64,000 bases of DNA from G963665185 sp963665185 (GTDB lineage Bacteria > Desulfobacterota > Desulfovibrionia > Desulfovibrionales > Desulfovibrionaceae). The notes under the pieces are model-generated. The model did not search any database and was not told where the DNA came from. It was given only the letters and a program-made list of their open reading frames with translations. Position 1 is the stretch's first letter. Each line of letters begins with the position of its first letter. The translations under genes were made by a program, and so were the position numbers. Shown one piece after another: positions 34,222 through 43,175 of the stretch. The stretch is from NCBI GenBank assembly GCA_963665185.2, contig CAXXPO010000019.1:1-64000 (forward strand). The letters run 5' to 3'.

Positions 34222-34663
34222 CCCAAATCGTGAGGTCCAGCCATTTGTAAGACCTGCCTCTGACAAAACCGGGGTACTGTGGCGTAAAAGGGAGGCGATT
34301 CGAGTTGGGATTTGCTGACATGGGGGGCAGAAGCAGTCTGACGCTAGCGGATCAGGCCCTTTTCCGAACAAAGGTCGCATTTCTCTCATCAAACTCGCGG
34401 CAAAGAGATCCTGGCCGAAGAAACCGGTCCATGCGGATGACGATAGGCTAGGCTTTGCTGTAGCGGATTCGGATCATGCACACCACGTGGCGGATAGAAG
34501 GGGGCCCGGTTGTTTGGACCAGCTGGCGGCGCAACGACGGGAGACATTTTTACAGATTCTGCCGCCCCCATGGAAGGCGGCGTCGATAAAGCAGCGGCTC
34601 CAGTTCATCTGAAGAGACAGGGGAACAAATTTTTTTTGCAGGTGGGGTTGACGCCGTGCTGCC
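34222..34663. other. Degenerate noncoding stretch between dapA and a transposase remnant
   Basis: No start, ribosome site or recognisable protein is present. On the plus strand a stretch at about 34320-34611 is open without a stop, but neither its translation nor the minus-strand frames resemble a family I know. Its position beside a transposase fragment suggests the decayed body of the same element. Confidence 0.35.
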
Positions 34664-34930
34664 TTGGGGATTGGTTGGTGTCATGAGTCGCTTGAAGAGA
34701 TGCAGGTCGACCTGAACGAATATCCGCGTCACTACAATCATGACCGCATTCATCAAGGCCGAAATATGAACGGCGGAACGCCAAGCCAAGTTTTTTGGAC
34801 TGCCTGCCAACGCCGGGAGAAAACAAGAAAAAGGCGACCGAAAGGACGGCCTAAAAGGTACCTCGCCAAGGGCGACGTGTGTCAGATTATAACCATCTCA
34901 GCACATTTTATGGAAGATGAGATGAGATGA
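34664..34930 (+). pseudogene. 3' remnant of an IS481/IS3-type transposase (integrase core)
   Basis: The frame encodes 88 residues. The part LEEMQVDLNEYPRHYNHDR, then IHQGRNMNGGTPSQVF, matches the end of rve-type integrase transposases, where E-E-M-Q-x-D-L-x-x-(8)-YN-x-x-R-x-HQG and GxTPxQxF are characteristic. The catalytic DDE region is missing, so this is a dead fragment of about 20 percent of the gene. A basic tail (KRRPKGRPKR) follows. No terminal inverted repeats or target duplications are obvious. A short repeat of GATGA at 34915-34930 closes the frame. Confidence 0.6.
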
Positions 34931-34951
34931 GACGTTTCTGGTGCCAAAAAA

Positions 34952-34982
34952 AACGCCCTCACCAAGCAGCAAGAGCGTTCTT
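34952..34982 (-). terminator. Intrinsic terminator for the coiled-coil membrane protein gene
   Basis: On the minus strand, AACGCTC pairs with GAGGGCGTT (one bulge), followed by eight T residues (A-run at 34949-34956 on the plus strand). It lies about 25 bases past the stop codon. Confidence 0.7.
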
Positions 34983-35005
34983 CTCAACATTCTGTTACGA
35001 CCGAC

Positions 35006-35491
35006 CTACTGATTTATGTCGGTCCGGACCTGCTGCAGCAAATTCATGGCTTGACCAAGCTTGGCTGCCTGCTCTTTGTCCAGTTGTGAGCCAATGTACC
35101 CCAACTTATTGGTAGCATCATTTATAGCGTCCGTGATGATAGCACGCTGCATGGCTACGGGCATTTTTGAAATCTGTTGCTCCATGACGCCGACCTGATC
35201 GTTGATGCCGGCAATCTGCCCTTCAATTCCACCCACCTGAGCTTTCATTGCCGTGACTTCGCCCTTGAGACCGGACAAGACCTTCACTTCCTTGCCAATG
35301 CCATCAAGATTCTGATTCAGGCCGAAAAACAAAACCACTACAAGCACAACAGCCAGGATGGAAATAATCAGGGCCACCTTACTCATGTCCCGACCTGTAG
35401 CCTGCATGCCTTCCTCCGTCATGGCCTCGGTCGAGGCATCTTCTTTTGAAGAATACTCTTGGATTACGTGCACTTTTTCCGAACTACTCAT
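35006..35491 (-). CDS. Single-pass membrane protein with coiled-coil domain, unknown function
   Basis: A 161-residue protein of unknown family. The first 35 residues are acidic and cytoplasmic (no signal). A strong hydrophobic helix at about 39-60 follows, then a long heptad-like helix (about 62-110), and a helical C-terminal part. I see no catalytic motif. The arrangement resembles small membrane-bound scaffold or chemoreceptor-like coiled coils, but that is a shape match only. The ATG at 35491 follows GGAGG; the upstream in-frame ATG is less good. It stands alone between a transposase remnant and an AT-rich noncoding stretch, with its own terminator. Confidence 0.6.
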   Translation of the reverse strand: MSSSEKVHVIQEYSSKEDASTEAMTEEGMQATGRDMSKVALIISILAVVLVVVLFFGLNQNLDGIGKEVKVLSGLKGEVTAMKAQVGGIEGQIAGINDQVGVMEQQISKMPVAMQRAIITDAINDATNKLGYIGSQLDKEQAAKLGQAMNLLQQVRTDINQ

Positions 35492-36021
35492 TTGAACCTC
35501 CAAATCAGTAATGAATCCTCAACTAACAAACGTTTTTAGTCCACAGTTTACATAAACGATGCGGTTCTCAAAATCAACAGCTCATCAGTCTAATGACATC
35601 CCCTTGTGGTCCATCTGGCATCATCATCTCGAAAAAACTGTGAAATACCGAAGATTATAATGACTCTCTTCATGGTATATCTCATAATTCAAAATTAAAA
35701 TTTTTAATAATACTACAGCACATTGACAAAGCAAAACGTATACGCCCCAAAAAACCGACACAAAATACAATAGAATAAAAACACTAAATATTCTAAAAAA
35801 CTATAAATTATACAGAGATGGTATTCACTTGTTTCCTCTACTCCTGCCACGCAACTATGGACAGCCAGTTAAGCAACTGTTCTCCCGGCCTGACATTGTT
35901 GAAGCTCTGCAGGCAACATCCGACCTTCCGATGAGTGCCATTTTCACCCAACACTCAGATTGGTAATGGCTGTTTCCATATTGTGTTGGGGGTAAAAACA
36001 GGTCCTGAAAGTTGATCCAAG
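35492..36021. other. AT-rich intergenic region with a vestigial open frame
   Basis: This 530-base gap separates the coiled-coil gene from lpxI. Bases about 35660-35820 are strikingly AT-rich compared with the surroundings. From about 35812 to 35966 a plus-strand frame is open with a natural-looking composition (ending in AIFTQHSDW) but has no ATG or ribosome site. ACCCAACAC at 35946-35954 and GTGTTGGG at 35983-35990 form an 8-bp inverted repeat with a 28-base loop. No promoter stands out. Confidence 0.4.
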
Positions 36022-36870
36022 TTACTCGTTTTTTTTCTTCAAAGAATTCAAATAGTCGGCTGTCACCCCCACCACGCTGATGCCAGCCTTGTCCGCCATA
36101 TCCAGGCCCTCCTCCCGGTTGAAAAACAGGCTCCTGCCCGCTTCCACTGCAAGACAGGCGGCCTGGGCGTCTTTCAACGTCTTGATGGTCTGCATTCCGA
36201 ACGAGGGAAGATCAATCCGCTCTTCCTGCCCAGGTTTAAATACCTTGATAACAGTACAACCAGCCCCGGCCAGTTTTGCTCCTCGCTCAATGGCCGCATC
36301 AGTACCTTCAAGGGCCTCCACCGCAGCCACCACCTGACGCTTGAGCATAATGGTCTGGCCGATATCAAGACTCCCGATGGTCTTGGCAACCTCCCATCCA
36401 TAAGCAATATCCTGTTCGCTTTCCTGGCTTGGCTGCTTTTTGGTTAGCACTCCGGCGGGGGTCAGCAGTTCCGGGACAATCTCATGCGCTTTGGCAACAA
36501 TAAACCCTTCACGTTCCAATTCGGTGGAAATTGCACGCAACAGAGCATCATCCCCTTTGCCTTTGAGGGAAAACAAAAGTTTGGCGGCACGCAGATCTGG
36601 ACGCAGATCCATGGCCCTGGCCTTGTTGATGGTCCCGGCCATGACAATACGCCGCACATTGTTTGTTTTGAAAAAAGATATAAGCTTGCCCAGCTGGCCA
36701 AGTTTGAGCTCCAGAGCAACATCGGCGCAGTGCATGGTTTCTGGGTCGGTATTGCGAAAAAAGCCCACCATGGCGACATAATGTCCCATCCGACGGGCGG
36801 ATTGGGCCACAAGCCGGGGGAATTGCCCTCCCCCGGCAATGAGGCCAATGGTATCGGAATCAGTATTCAT
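36022..36870 (-). CDS. lpxI: UDP-2,3-diacylglucosamine pyrophosphatase LpxI
   Basis: A 282-residue enzyme of the DUF1009/LpxI type, which hydrolyses UDP-2,3-diacylglucosamine to lipid X and UMP in lipid A synthesis. The N-terminal IGLIAGGGQFPRLVAQSARR motif is characteristic, and the C-terminal domain carries GQTIMLKRQVVAAVEALEGTD and GRSLFFNREEGL. It replaces LpxH, the metal-dependent enzyme of Escherichia coli; LpxI is the form used in alpha- and many deltaproteobacteria. It is the last gene of the minus-strand cluster, 23 bases after lpxA, so it is probably co-transcribed with it. Confidence 0.9.
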   Translation of the reverse strand: MNTDSDTIGLIAGGGQFPRLVAQSARRMGHYVAMVGFFRNTDPETMHCADVALELKLGQLGKLISFFKTNNVRRIVMAGTINKARAMDLRPDLRAAKLLFSLKGKGDDALLRAISTELEREGFIVAKAHEIVPELLTPAGVLTKKQPSQESEQDIAYGWEVAKTIGSLDIGQTIMLKRQVVAAVEALEGTDAAIERGAKLAGAGCTVIKVFKPGQEERIDLPSFGMQTIKTLKDAQAACLAVEAGRSLFFNREEGLDMADKAGISVVGVTADYLNSLKKKNE

Positions 36871-36893
36871 GCGGACGGAAGAATGACGACGGG

Positions 36894-37697
36894 CTACGCC
36901 TCGTCCCCATTGTCCTTGTGGGGGGTCACACCACGCGTGGAAGATTTTATGAAGTCAAGAAAGCGCATGACTTCAGGAACTTCGCCCAGTTCACCTTGCA
37001 CCTGCTCAATCGCTTTTTCCCGAACCGTCTCGGAACGGAAAAGCTGTTGATAGGCTTTTTTCAGGGCAGAAATGGCTTCACGGGAAAAACCGTTGCGACG
37101 CAATCCAATCAAATTCAAGCCATGCAGTGAAGCACGAACGCCCGTTGCAAGAGTAAATGGCGGAACGTCTTGTCCAAATCCGCCCATAGCACCAAGAAAC
37201 GCATAGTCCCCGATGCGCACGAACTGGTGTACTCCGCTCATCCCACTGACCATGACGTGGTTGCCGATCTCCACATGTCCGGCCAGACTGGATGCATTGG
37301 CCATGATGACATGGTCACCCAAAAGACAATCATGAGCAACATGCACATAGGCCATGAGAAAACAATTGGCGCCGATAACCGTTTTGCCATGCCCCTGGAC
37401 AGTCCCACGGTGAACAGTGGCAAATTCACGGATGACCGTGTTCTCCCCCACTTCCACCCAGGTTTCCTCGCCCTTGTAGGCCAGGTGCTGGGGCTCTCCG
37501 CCGACAATGGCGTAAGAGTGTATATGCACATTGTCACCCAGACGCGAAAACCGCTTCACCTGGGAAAAAGCGTCCAGAATGGCGCCGTCGCCAATGACCA
37601 CATTGTCTTCAATCAGGCAGTTGGGACCGATTGTCACATTTTGGCCAATGGTTGCACCGGCTGCTATCTGGGCGGTATCATGAATGGAGGCGCTCAT
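36894..37697 (-). CDS. lpxA: UDP-N-acetylglucosamine acyltransferase
   Basis: A 267-residue left-handed beta-helix enzyme that performs the first acylation of lipid A synthesis. The hexapeptide repeats run from about 1 to 190, and the catalytic His is in YVHVAHDC near residue 122. The helical C-terminal domain starts after GLNLIGLRRNGFS, a diagnostic LpxA phrase. The ATG follows GGGGAGATATAGG and overlaps the fabZ stop by four bases, so the two are coupled. The acyl-chain length preference cannot be read by eye. Confidence 0.96.
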   Translation of the reverse strand: MSASIHDTAQIAAGATIGQNVTIGPNCLIEDNVVIGDGAILDAFSQVKRFSRLGDNVHIHSYAIVGGEPQHLAYKGEETWVEVGENTVIREFATVHRGTVQGHGKTVIGANCFLMAYVHVAHDCLLGDHVIMANASSLAGHVEIGNHVMVSGMSGVHQFVRIGDYAFLGAMGGFGQDVPPFTLATGVRASLHGLNLIGLRRNGFSREAISALKKAYQQLFRSETVREKAIEQVQGELGEVPEVMRFLDFIKSSTRGVTPHKDNGDEA

Positions 37698-38155
37698 CCT
37701 ATATCTCCCCTGTCAACCAAAGCCGCAGTCATCTGGGCTTCCACGGCGACTTCCCCGTCAACGAAGGCGGTACCCTTCATGCGGTACAGCATCATCTTGT
37801 TTTTCAATTCACTTAAACGCAAAATAATCTGATCGCCCGGCATGACAGGCTTGCGGAACCGGACCTTGTCAATACCAGAAAACAAAAACACCTTGTCTGA
37901 CAAATCCAGATCGAAACTACTAAAGACCAAAATGCCTCCAGCCTGCGCAAGGGCCTCTACAATCAATACACCCGGCATGACAGGCAAACCCGGAAAGTGT
38001 CCCTGGAAATGGGGTTCATTGACGGTCACGTTCTTGATGGCTTCCAGATATTCGCCGGGAACCAACTTGGTGACTTTATCCACCAACAAAAAAGGATAGC
38101 GGTGGGGAATGTATTTCATGATTTCCCGTACACCGATGATTTTCGTATCAGGCAT
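37694..38155 (-). CDS. fabZ: 3-hydroxyacyl-ACP dehydratase
   Basis: A 153-residue hot-dog-fold enzyme that removes water from 3-hydroxyacyl-ACP in fatty acid elongation. The catalytic motif is HRYPFLLVDKV near residue 18, followed by FQGHFPGLPVMPGVLIVEALAQAGG in two parts (the catalytic Glu is in VEALAQ). I chose the ATG at 38155, which lies inside the end of lpxD (8-base overlap); the longer frame runs antisense to nothing and lacks homology. The gene lies between lpxD and lpxA as in many proteobacteria; both compete with it for the 3-hydroxyacyl-ACP substrate. Confidence 0.95.
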   Translation of the reverse strand: MPDTKIIGVREIMKYIPHRYPFLLVDKVTKLVPGEYLEAIKNVTVNEPHFQGHFPGLPVMPGVLIVEALAQAGGILVFSSFDLDLSDKVFLFSGIDKVRFRKPVMPGDQIILRLSELKNKMMLYRMKGTAFVDGEVAVEAQMTAALVDRGDIG

Positions 38156-39185
38156 TGGCCTCTCCTTTGCCCAGCTCCGCCTTGAGCGCTGCCATTTCTT
38201 CTTCCAATTGCTTGAGACGACGGGCCATCTGCGGCAGTTTGCCATGGAGTACAGTTTGCCGTCGGTATTGCGACTCCGGGGTGGCTGGTGATCCGCCCAC
38301 TGCCTGTCCGGCAGGAATATCCTTGCCCACACCGGCTTGTGCCCCGACCCGGCAGCCATCCCCAAGGGTAAGGTGGCCGATTATGCCTGCCTGCCCTGCA
38401 AGAATGCAGCCGTTGCCGATTTTGGTGCTGCCGGAAATCCCAACCTGAGCAACGATCAGGCTATTTGCTCCAATATGCACATTGTGCGCGATCTGACAAA
38501 GGTTGTCGATCTTGGTTCCAGAGCCTACGGAAGTGGTACCCAAAGATGCCCTGTCAAGGGCGGTATTTGCACCTATTTCCACATTATCGGCAATGTCGAC
38601 GCGCCCGATCTGGGGAATCTTGTAGATTCCTTCGGGGCTAGGCACATAACCAAAGCCGTCTCCACCGATGACCGTTCCCGCATGAATGATAACATGTTTC
38701 CCCAGATGTACGCCTTCCATGAGCACTACATTGGGGTACAACACGGTGCCTTCTCCCACAGTGCAGTTTTCCCCGATATACACGCCGGGAAAAAGCCGCA
38801 CACCGGAAGCCACATGGGTACCGGCCCCCACGTAAACAAAAGGGCAGATCGTCGCGCCTTCATCCACAGTGGCCTGGGGATGCACATAAGCCTGATCGCT
38901 TTGCCCCTGAAAGCTTCCCTGCCCTCGGTCAAACAACCGTGCAACAGCCGCGACAGCCATATATGGATTATCCGCCACCAAGGCGACATTCACCTTGTCG
39001 GCAAATTCGCTGGTGACAATAATGGCCGCAGCCCTGGTTGATTCCAGGGCTGGCAGGTACTTATGGCTTCCTAGGAAGCTTATTTCCGCAGGACCGGCCG
39101 CCTCCAGGGTGTTAACCCCTTCGATATCGCAATCCGGTCCACGCAACTCCAAGCCGAGATTATCGGCAATGGCGCTGAGTTTCAT
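38148..39185 (-). CDS. lpxD: UDP-3-O-(3-hydroxyacyl)glucosamine N-acyltransferase
   Basis: A 345-residue acyltransferase for the third step of lipid A synthesis. The N-terminal uridine-binding domain (about 1-100) contains SFLGSHKYLP, the left-handed beta-helix of hexapeptide repeats covers about 100-310, and the active His lies in IIHAGTVIGGDGFGY. A C-terminal helical segment (about 315-345) is coiled-coil-like. The start is 8 bases upstream of skp on the same strand. It overlaps fabZ by 8 bases, so close translational coupling is likely. Confidence 0.95.
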   Translation of the reverse strand: MKLSAIADNLGLELRGPDCDIEGVNTLEAAGPAEISFLGSHKYLPALESTRAAAIIVTSEFADKVNVALVADNPYMAVAAVARLFDRGQGSFQGQSDQAYVHPQATVDEGATICPFVYVGAGTHVASGVRLFPGVYIGENCTVGEGTVLYPNVVLMEGVHLGKHVIIHAGTVIGGDGFGYVPSPEGIYKIPQIGRVDIADNVEIGANTALDRASLGTTSVGSGTKIDNLCQIAHNVHIGANSLIVAQVGISGSTKIGNGCILAGQAGIIGHLTLGDGCRVGAQAGVGKDIPAGQAVGGSPATPESQYRRQTVLHGKLPQMARRLKQLEEEMAALKAELGKGEANA

Positions 39186-39193
39186 GAATCCGC

Positions 39194-39727
39194 CTACTTC
39201 TTGGCTTGTTTCTTTTTCCAGGCCTTGTTCAGCTCGACAATAACTTCGTTGGTCTTGTCCACGCTTTCATCGGCGTACAACAAGCCGCTGTTGTTTTTGT
39301 CTATAACCAGGGTGAAACCGTTCTGTACGCTGTAGGCTTTCACAACATCAACCAGCACCTTCAAAATGGGTTCGCTGATCTTCTTTTGTTCCAATCCCAT
39401 CTGGCGTTGATAATTCTGGTAGCTATCCTGGAAATCCCGAACCATCCGACGCATGTCAAACTCTTTGGCCTGCTTGGCTTCTTGGGAAAGAACAAGACTC
39501 TGCTTCTGGAGTTCGTCACGCATGACTTCGATTTTTTTCTTCTGCGCTTCCAAGTCGTTCTTTATTTTTTCGAACTTGGATTTCAGGTCGTCCATAGCTT
39601 GTCTGCCTGGTTCGGAAGCTTCAATGACCTTTTGCATGTTCAAAACGGCAATCTTCATTTCCTTTGCCTGGGCCAAAGAAACACAAGCAAAAACCATCAA
39701 CACCAAAAACAATGTGCATTTTTTCAT
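39194..39727 (-). CDS. skp: OmpH/Skp periplasmic chaperone
   Basis: A 177-residue protein with a signal peptide ending near residue 21 (SLAQA-KE). The mature protein is highly charged and helical, matching Skp/OmpH, a trimeric chaperone that holds outer-membrane proteins in the periplasm on the way to BamA. The motif AVLNMQKVIEASEPGR and the long coiled coil at about 45-110 are typical. The ATG follows CAGGAGTACCGTA. It lies between bamA and lpxD, the standard arrangement. Confidence 0.9.
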   Translation of the reverse strand: MKKCTLFLVLMVFACVSLAQAKEMKIAVLNMQKVIEASEPGRQAMDDLKSKFEKIKNDLEAQKKKIEVMRDELQKQSLVLSQEAKQAKEFDMRRMVRDFQDSYQNYQRQMGLEQKKISEPILKVLVDVVKAYSVQNGFTLVIDKNNSGLLYADESVDKTNEVIVELNKAWKKKQAKK

Positions 39728-39772
39728 TACGGTACTCCTGCAATACCAGGTTCATTTACTCGTTATACAAAC

Positions 39773-42502
39773 TTAAAACGTCGCCCCGACGCTGAACTCA
39801 AATCGCCCACTCTTGGAGTTTCCTTTCAGTTTGTCCAGAGGATACCCGTATTCAAACCGAAGCGGACCAAATGGTGACTTCCAGCGCATACCTATACCAA
39901 CACTTTTATACAACCCGAATGTACGGGATTCTTCCTCGCTGCTCCGCTGAACATCCTCAAAAAAAGATTCATCGTCATCCCAAGCGTTACCGGCATCGAA
40001 AAAGACCAGCCCGATGAGGTTCATTTCCTGGTAAAGAGGAAAAAGATACTCAAGGTTAGCGTAGAATTCCTTGTTACCGCCGATCCTGTCTCCAGATACT
40101 GAATCTTTGGGCGAAATCTTGTCTCCAGAATAGCCGCGGACAGTGTTTATACCGCCAAGATAAAAGCGTTCCCAAGGAGGTATTTCGCTGCCGCTTTCGT
40201 TTTTCATGGCATATCCCGCAGCTCCCTTGATGTGGAAAACCGTACCCCACATCAATTCTTTGAACCAACTGCTCGTATAGCCGAACTTGATGAAATCCTC
40301 GCTTCCGCCGATAGGTCCGCCGCCGTATTCCACACTGGCCTTGTTGACAGACCCAACGGTGGGCAGGAAGTTGTCGTTGGTTGTGTCGCGTACTGCATCG
40401 ACATTGAGGATACTTGCCAGGTTCGACCCTTCGAAATCTCGGATGACCTTGGCTGCACCGCTCTCAACATTGCTGATGTTATAACGCTCCAGACGATACC
40501 CCCAGTACAAATCGGTATATTCGCCCAATGGATAGCCAAATCGAACCTTGGCTCCGAGTGTCTTTTTGTCGTAGCTGTCCCAGTCGCGCGTTATCCAGTA
40601 TATGTCACTTCCCACAAGAAGCTTGCTGTCATACACATGGGGGTTGGTAAAGCTAATTTTAAATTGGGTTTCCTTGCCTCCGATCTGTCCGGTGAAGCCA
40701 AGGAAGTATCCCCGACCGAAAAGATTCTGTTCCTGTATCGTGCCGCCGACGTAGAAGCTATTCAAGCTGGAGTAGCCCACGCCGCCGGAAATGGTCCCGG
40801 TAGGCTTTTCGGCTACTTTGACCTTGAGATCCAATTGGGACGGATCCCCTGTGGGTACAGGCTCGATGTCGACTGCTTTGAAAAAATCCAACTTGTTCAA
40901 ACGCACCATGGACCGCGATAACCGCGATCCGCTGTATCTGTCGCCATCGCCCAGAAGGACTTCCCGGCGAATGACATTATCTCGAGTTTTGACATTGCCT
41001 TCGATAACAACGCGACGAACAAAAACCTTGTGCTGCTTGTTCAGACGGTACTGCACGTCCACGGTTTTGATATCTCTATGCGGATTCATCTCCACATCGG
41101 CTTCGGCAAAAGCGTATCCGTAATCCATATAGAACTGCTGCAACCGACTCAGGTCGGAACGAAGCATGGAACGATTAAAATACTCGTCCTCTTCCTTGAG
41201 TTCATCCAGGCCGATTTGCGTCTTAAGCACATCCTCAGGTTCAAGAAGATCACCGCTGAAGGTGATGTCTCCGACCTTGTATCGATCCCCTTCCTGCACC
41301 TTGAAGGTAATGTGGATACCGTCATCCTTGAATTCCACTTCAGGCTGACCGACTTTTGCGTCAATGAATCCCCGGTTGGCATAGTACGCCTCAAGAGCCG
41401 CGGCGTCGCGCTCCAACATCTCTTCCTTGAGCACACCCGAACCAGTGATCCAGGATATCATTCCGCGTTCCGCCAAAGCCAGTTCGGATTTGAGATCGTC
41501 CTGGTCCAATTCCTTGGCGCCTTCAATAGTGATGTTGGTGATATAGAGCTTTTCGCCTTCTTTGACGTCGAGCTCCAGCCGAGCCTGCCCTTTGCCGGAG
41601 TCGATAACCTGGTGGGTCACCTCGGCCAAGTAAAACCCGTCTTTACGATATAATTCCCTGACTTTGTCCAGGTCTTCGGCAAGAACCTTTTGGTTCAGCA
41701 CCGCCCCCTGCTTAGAATTGATGACTTCCAGAATATTGTCAGTGTCGATTTCCGAATTGCCTTTGACTGTCACCGCCTGAATACGCGGTTTTTCCTTAAC
41801 GATAAAAGTAAGGCTTTTGCCTTCGGGGGTATCCCCCATCTTGACCTGTACGTCATCAAAATAGCCCAAATCATAGACGGTACGAAGATCCTCATTGATC
41901 ACCTGCGGATCGTACACATCGCCTTTCTGGGTTCTGATTCGGTATAGCACCACTTCCTTGTCCAAAATCTTGTTGCCTTCAACATCAATGCTGCTGATCT
42001 GTTCCTTGCGCATTATTTCCAAACGGATGTTGTTGACCAGCTCATCCACGGCAGGAAGAATATTGATGAGTCCCTTTTTGACCACAAACAAGGGCTTGTC
42101 CGGCCGTAAACCAAAGGCATCCACAAGACGGGCATCCAAACTTAAGGTCTCTCCCACTTGGCTGAGACTTCCGTAAACGGCATATCCGGCCTTGGAAAGC
42201 AGAGCCAAATCGCGTGCCATCCGCAGATCCAGAAAATCAACGTTCTTTTCCTTAATCAACGTTTCCATTTCACTGACGGGAACAACGCTGAATCCCTCTT
42301 CCGTTAATCTATCCGAAATAAGCTGCGGAAGGCTCTCTCGTAGATATTCCATGCCAGGCTCGGCATTGATTTGAAAGGGGAGTACAAGAATCTTGGTATT
42401 GGCGACCTCTTCTTCCAGGCAATGTCCGGCCCGTGGAGAAAACAATCCGACAACACAAACCGCCATCAACAAAATCTTGAATACATTACTGGGAGTAGGC
42501 AT
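39773..42502 (-). CDS. bamA: Outer membrane assembly factor BamA with an extra N-terminal domain
   Basis: A 909-residue outer-membrane protein that inserts beta-barrels. A signal peptide (1-29) is followed by an additional domain at about 35-170 (ILVLPFQINAEPG to VDAFGLRPD) that resembles the N-terminal domain of TolB. Five POTRA-like domains run from about 175 (SIDVEGNKIL) to 570, and the C-terminal barrel ends in Phe (RFEFSVGATF). Escherichia coli BamA has 810 residues and lacks the extra part. The ATG follows CTGGAGAACTGC; the start overlaps the end of lolD by 17 bases. Confidence 0.93.
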   Translation of the reverse strand: MPTPSNVFKILLMAVCVVGLFSPRAGHCLEEEVANTKILVLPFQINAEPGMEYLRESLPQLISDRLTEEGFSVVPVSEMETLIKEKNVDFLDLRMARDLALLSKAGYAVYGSLSQVGETLSLDARLVDAFGLRPDKPLFVVKKGLINILPAVDELVNNIRLEIMRKEQISSIDVEGNKILDKEVVLYRIRTQKGDVYDPQVINEDLRTVYDLGYFDDVQVKMGDTPEGKSLTFIVKEKPRIQAVTVKGNSEIDTDNILEVINSKQGAVLNQKVLAEDLDKVRELYRKDGFYLAEVTHQVIDSGKGQARLELDVKEGEKLYITNITIEGAKELDQDDLKSELALAERGMISWITGSGVLKEEMLERDAAALEAYYANRGFIDAKVGQPEVEFKDDGIHITFKVQEGDRYKVGDITFSGDLLEPEDVLKTQIGLDELKEEDEYFNRSMLRSDLSRLQQFYMDYGYAFAEADVEMNPHRDIKTVDVQYRLNKQHKVFVRRVVIEGNVKTRDNVIRREVLLGDGDRYSGSRLSRSMVRLNKLDFFKAVDIEPVPTGDPSQLDLKVKVAEKPTGTISGGVGYSSLNSFYVGGTIQEQNLFGRGYFLGFTGQIGGKETQFKISFTNPHVYDSKLLVGSDIYWITRDWDSYDKKTLGAKVRFGYPLGEYTDLYWGYRLERYNISNVESGAAKVIRDFEGSNLASILNVDAVRDTTNDNFLPTVGSVNKASVEYGGGPIGGSEDFIKFGYTSSWFKELMWGTVFHIKGAAGYAMKNESGSEIPPWERFYLGGINTVRGYSGDKISPKDSVSGDRIGGNKEFYANLEYLFPLYQEMNLIGLVFFDAGNAWDDDESFFEDVQRSSEEESRTFGLYKSVGIGMRWKSPFGPLRFEYGYPLDKLKGNSKSGRFEFSVGATF

Positions 42503-43175
42503 GCAGTTCTCCAGAAATCAGTTCGAGTCGTCGCCCCATGTTGCGGGCCAATTCGCCATTATGCGTTACGACGATGAGCGTCATATTAAGGTCTTTGTTC
42601 AACGACAACATTAAATCCCCAACCAATCTGCCTGTTTTTTCATCCAGGCTGCCGGTAGGTTCATCGGCTAAAAGAACGCGAGGTTTCATGAAAATGGCCC
42701 GCGCAATCGACGCCCTTTGACGCTCCCCGCCCGAAAGCGTGGTTACGCTATGCTTTTCCCGCTGCTCCATACCAACAAGAGCCAGTGCCTTTGCGGCTTT
42801 CTCCAAGGCCTGTTTTCGCTGCATTCCTTGGATGATTCCGGGCATGGCGACATTTTCCAGCGTATTGAACTCAGGCAAAAGATGATGAAGCTGAAAGACA
42901 AAGCCAACTTCCGTATTCCGGATATTGGCCCTGGCCGTGGCATCAAGGCTGCTGATGTTCCGGCCATTGAGTTCAATTTCCCCCTTGGAAGGAGTATCCA
43001 GGGTTCCCAACAGATGCAAGAGCGTGGTTTTTCCCGATCCGGAAGCCCCCATTATAGCCAAGGATTCCCCTTGCGCCACATCAAGATCAACGCCTTGCAA
43101 AACATGAATGGTCTCTCCGGGGGCCGGGTAGCTCTTAAACAAATTCCGCACCCGATAAAGAGAAGGACTACTCAT
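42486..43175 (-). CDS. lolD: Lipoprotein-releasing ABC transporter ATP-binding protein
   Basis: A 229-residue ABC ATPase. Walker A is GASGSGKTTLLH near residue 40, the Q-loop FQLHHLLPEF follows, the signature is TLSGGERQR, Walker B is VLLADEPTGSLD and the switch is VVTHN. The FQ-x-HLLPEF block and the neighbouring lolC place it as LolD, the energy subunit that extracts outer-membrane lipoproteins from the inner membrane. It overlaps lolC by 8 bases and bamA by 17, which indicates coupling in one operon. Confidence 0.92.
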   Translation of the reverse strand: MSSPSLYRVRNLFKSYPAPGETIHVLQGVDLDVAQGESLAIMGASGSGKTTLLHLLGTLDTPSKGEIELNGRNISSLDATARANIRNTEVGFVFQLHHLLPEFNTLENVAMPGIIQGMQRKQALEKAAKALALVGMEQREKHSVTTLSGGERQRASIARAIFMKPRVLLADEPTGSLDEKTGRLVGDLMLSLNKDLNMTLIVVTHNGELARNMGRRLELISGELHAYSQ

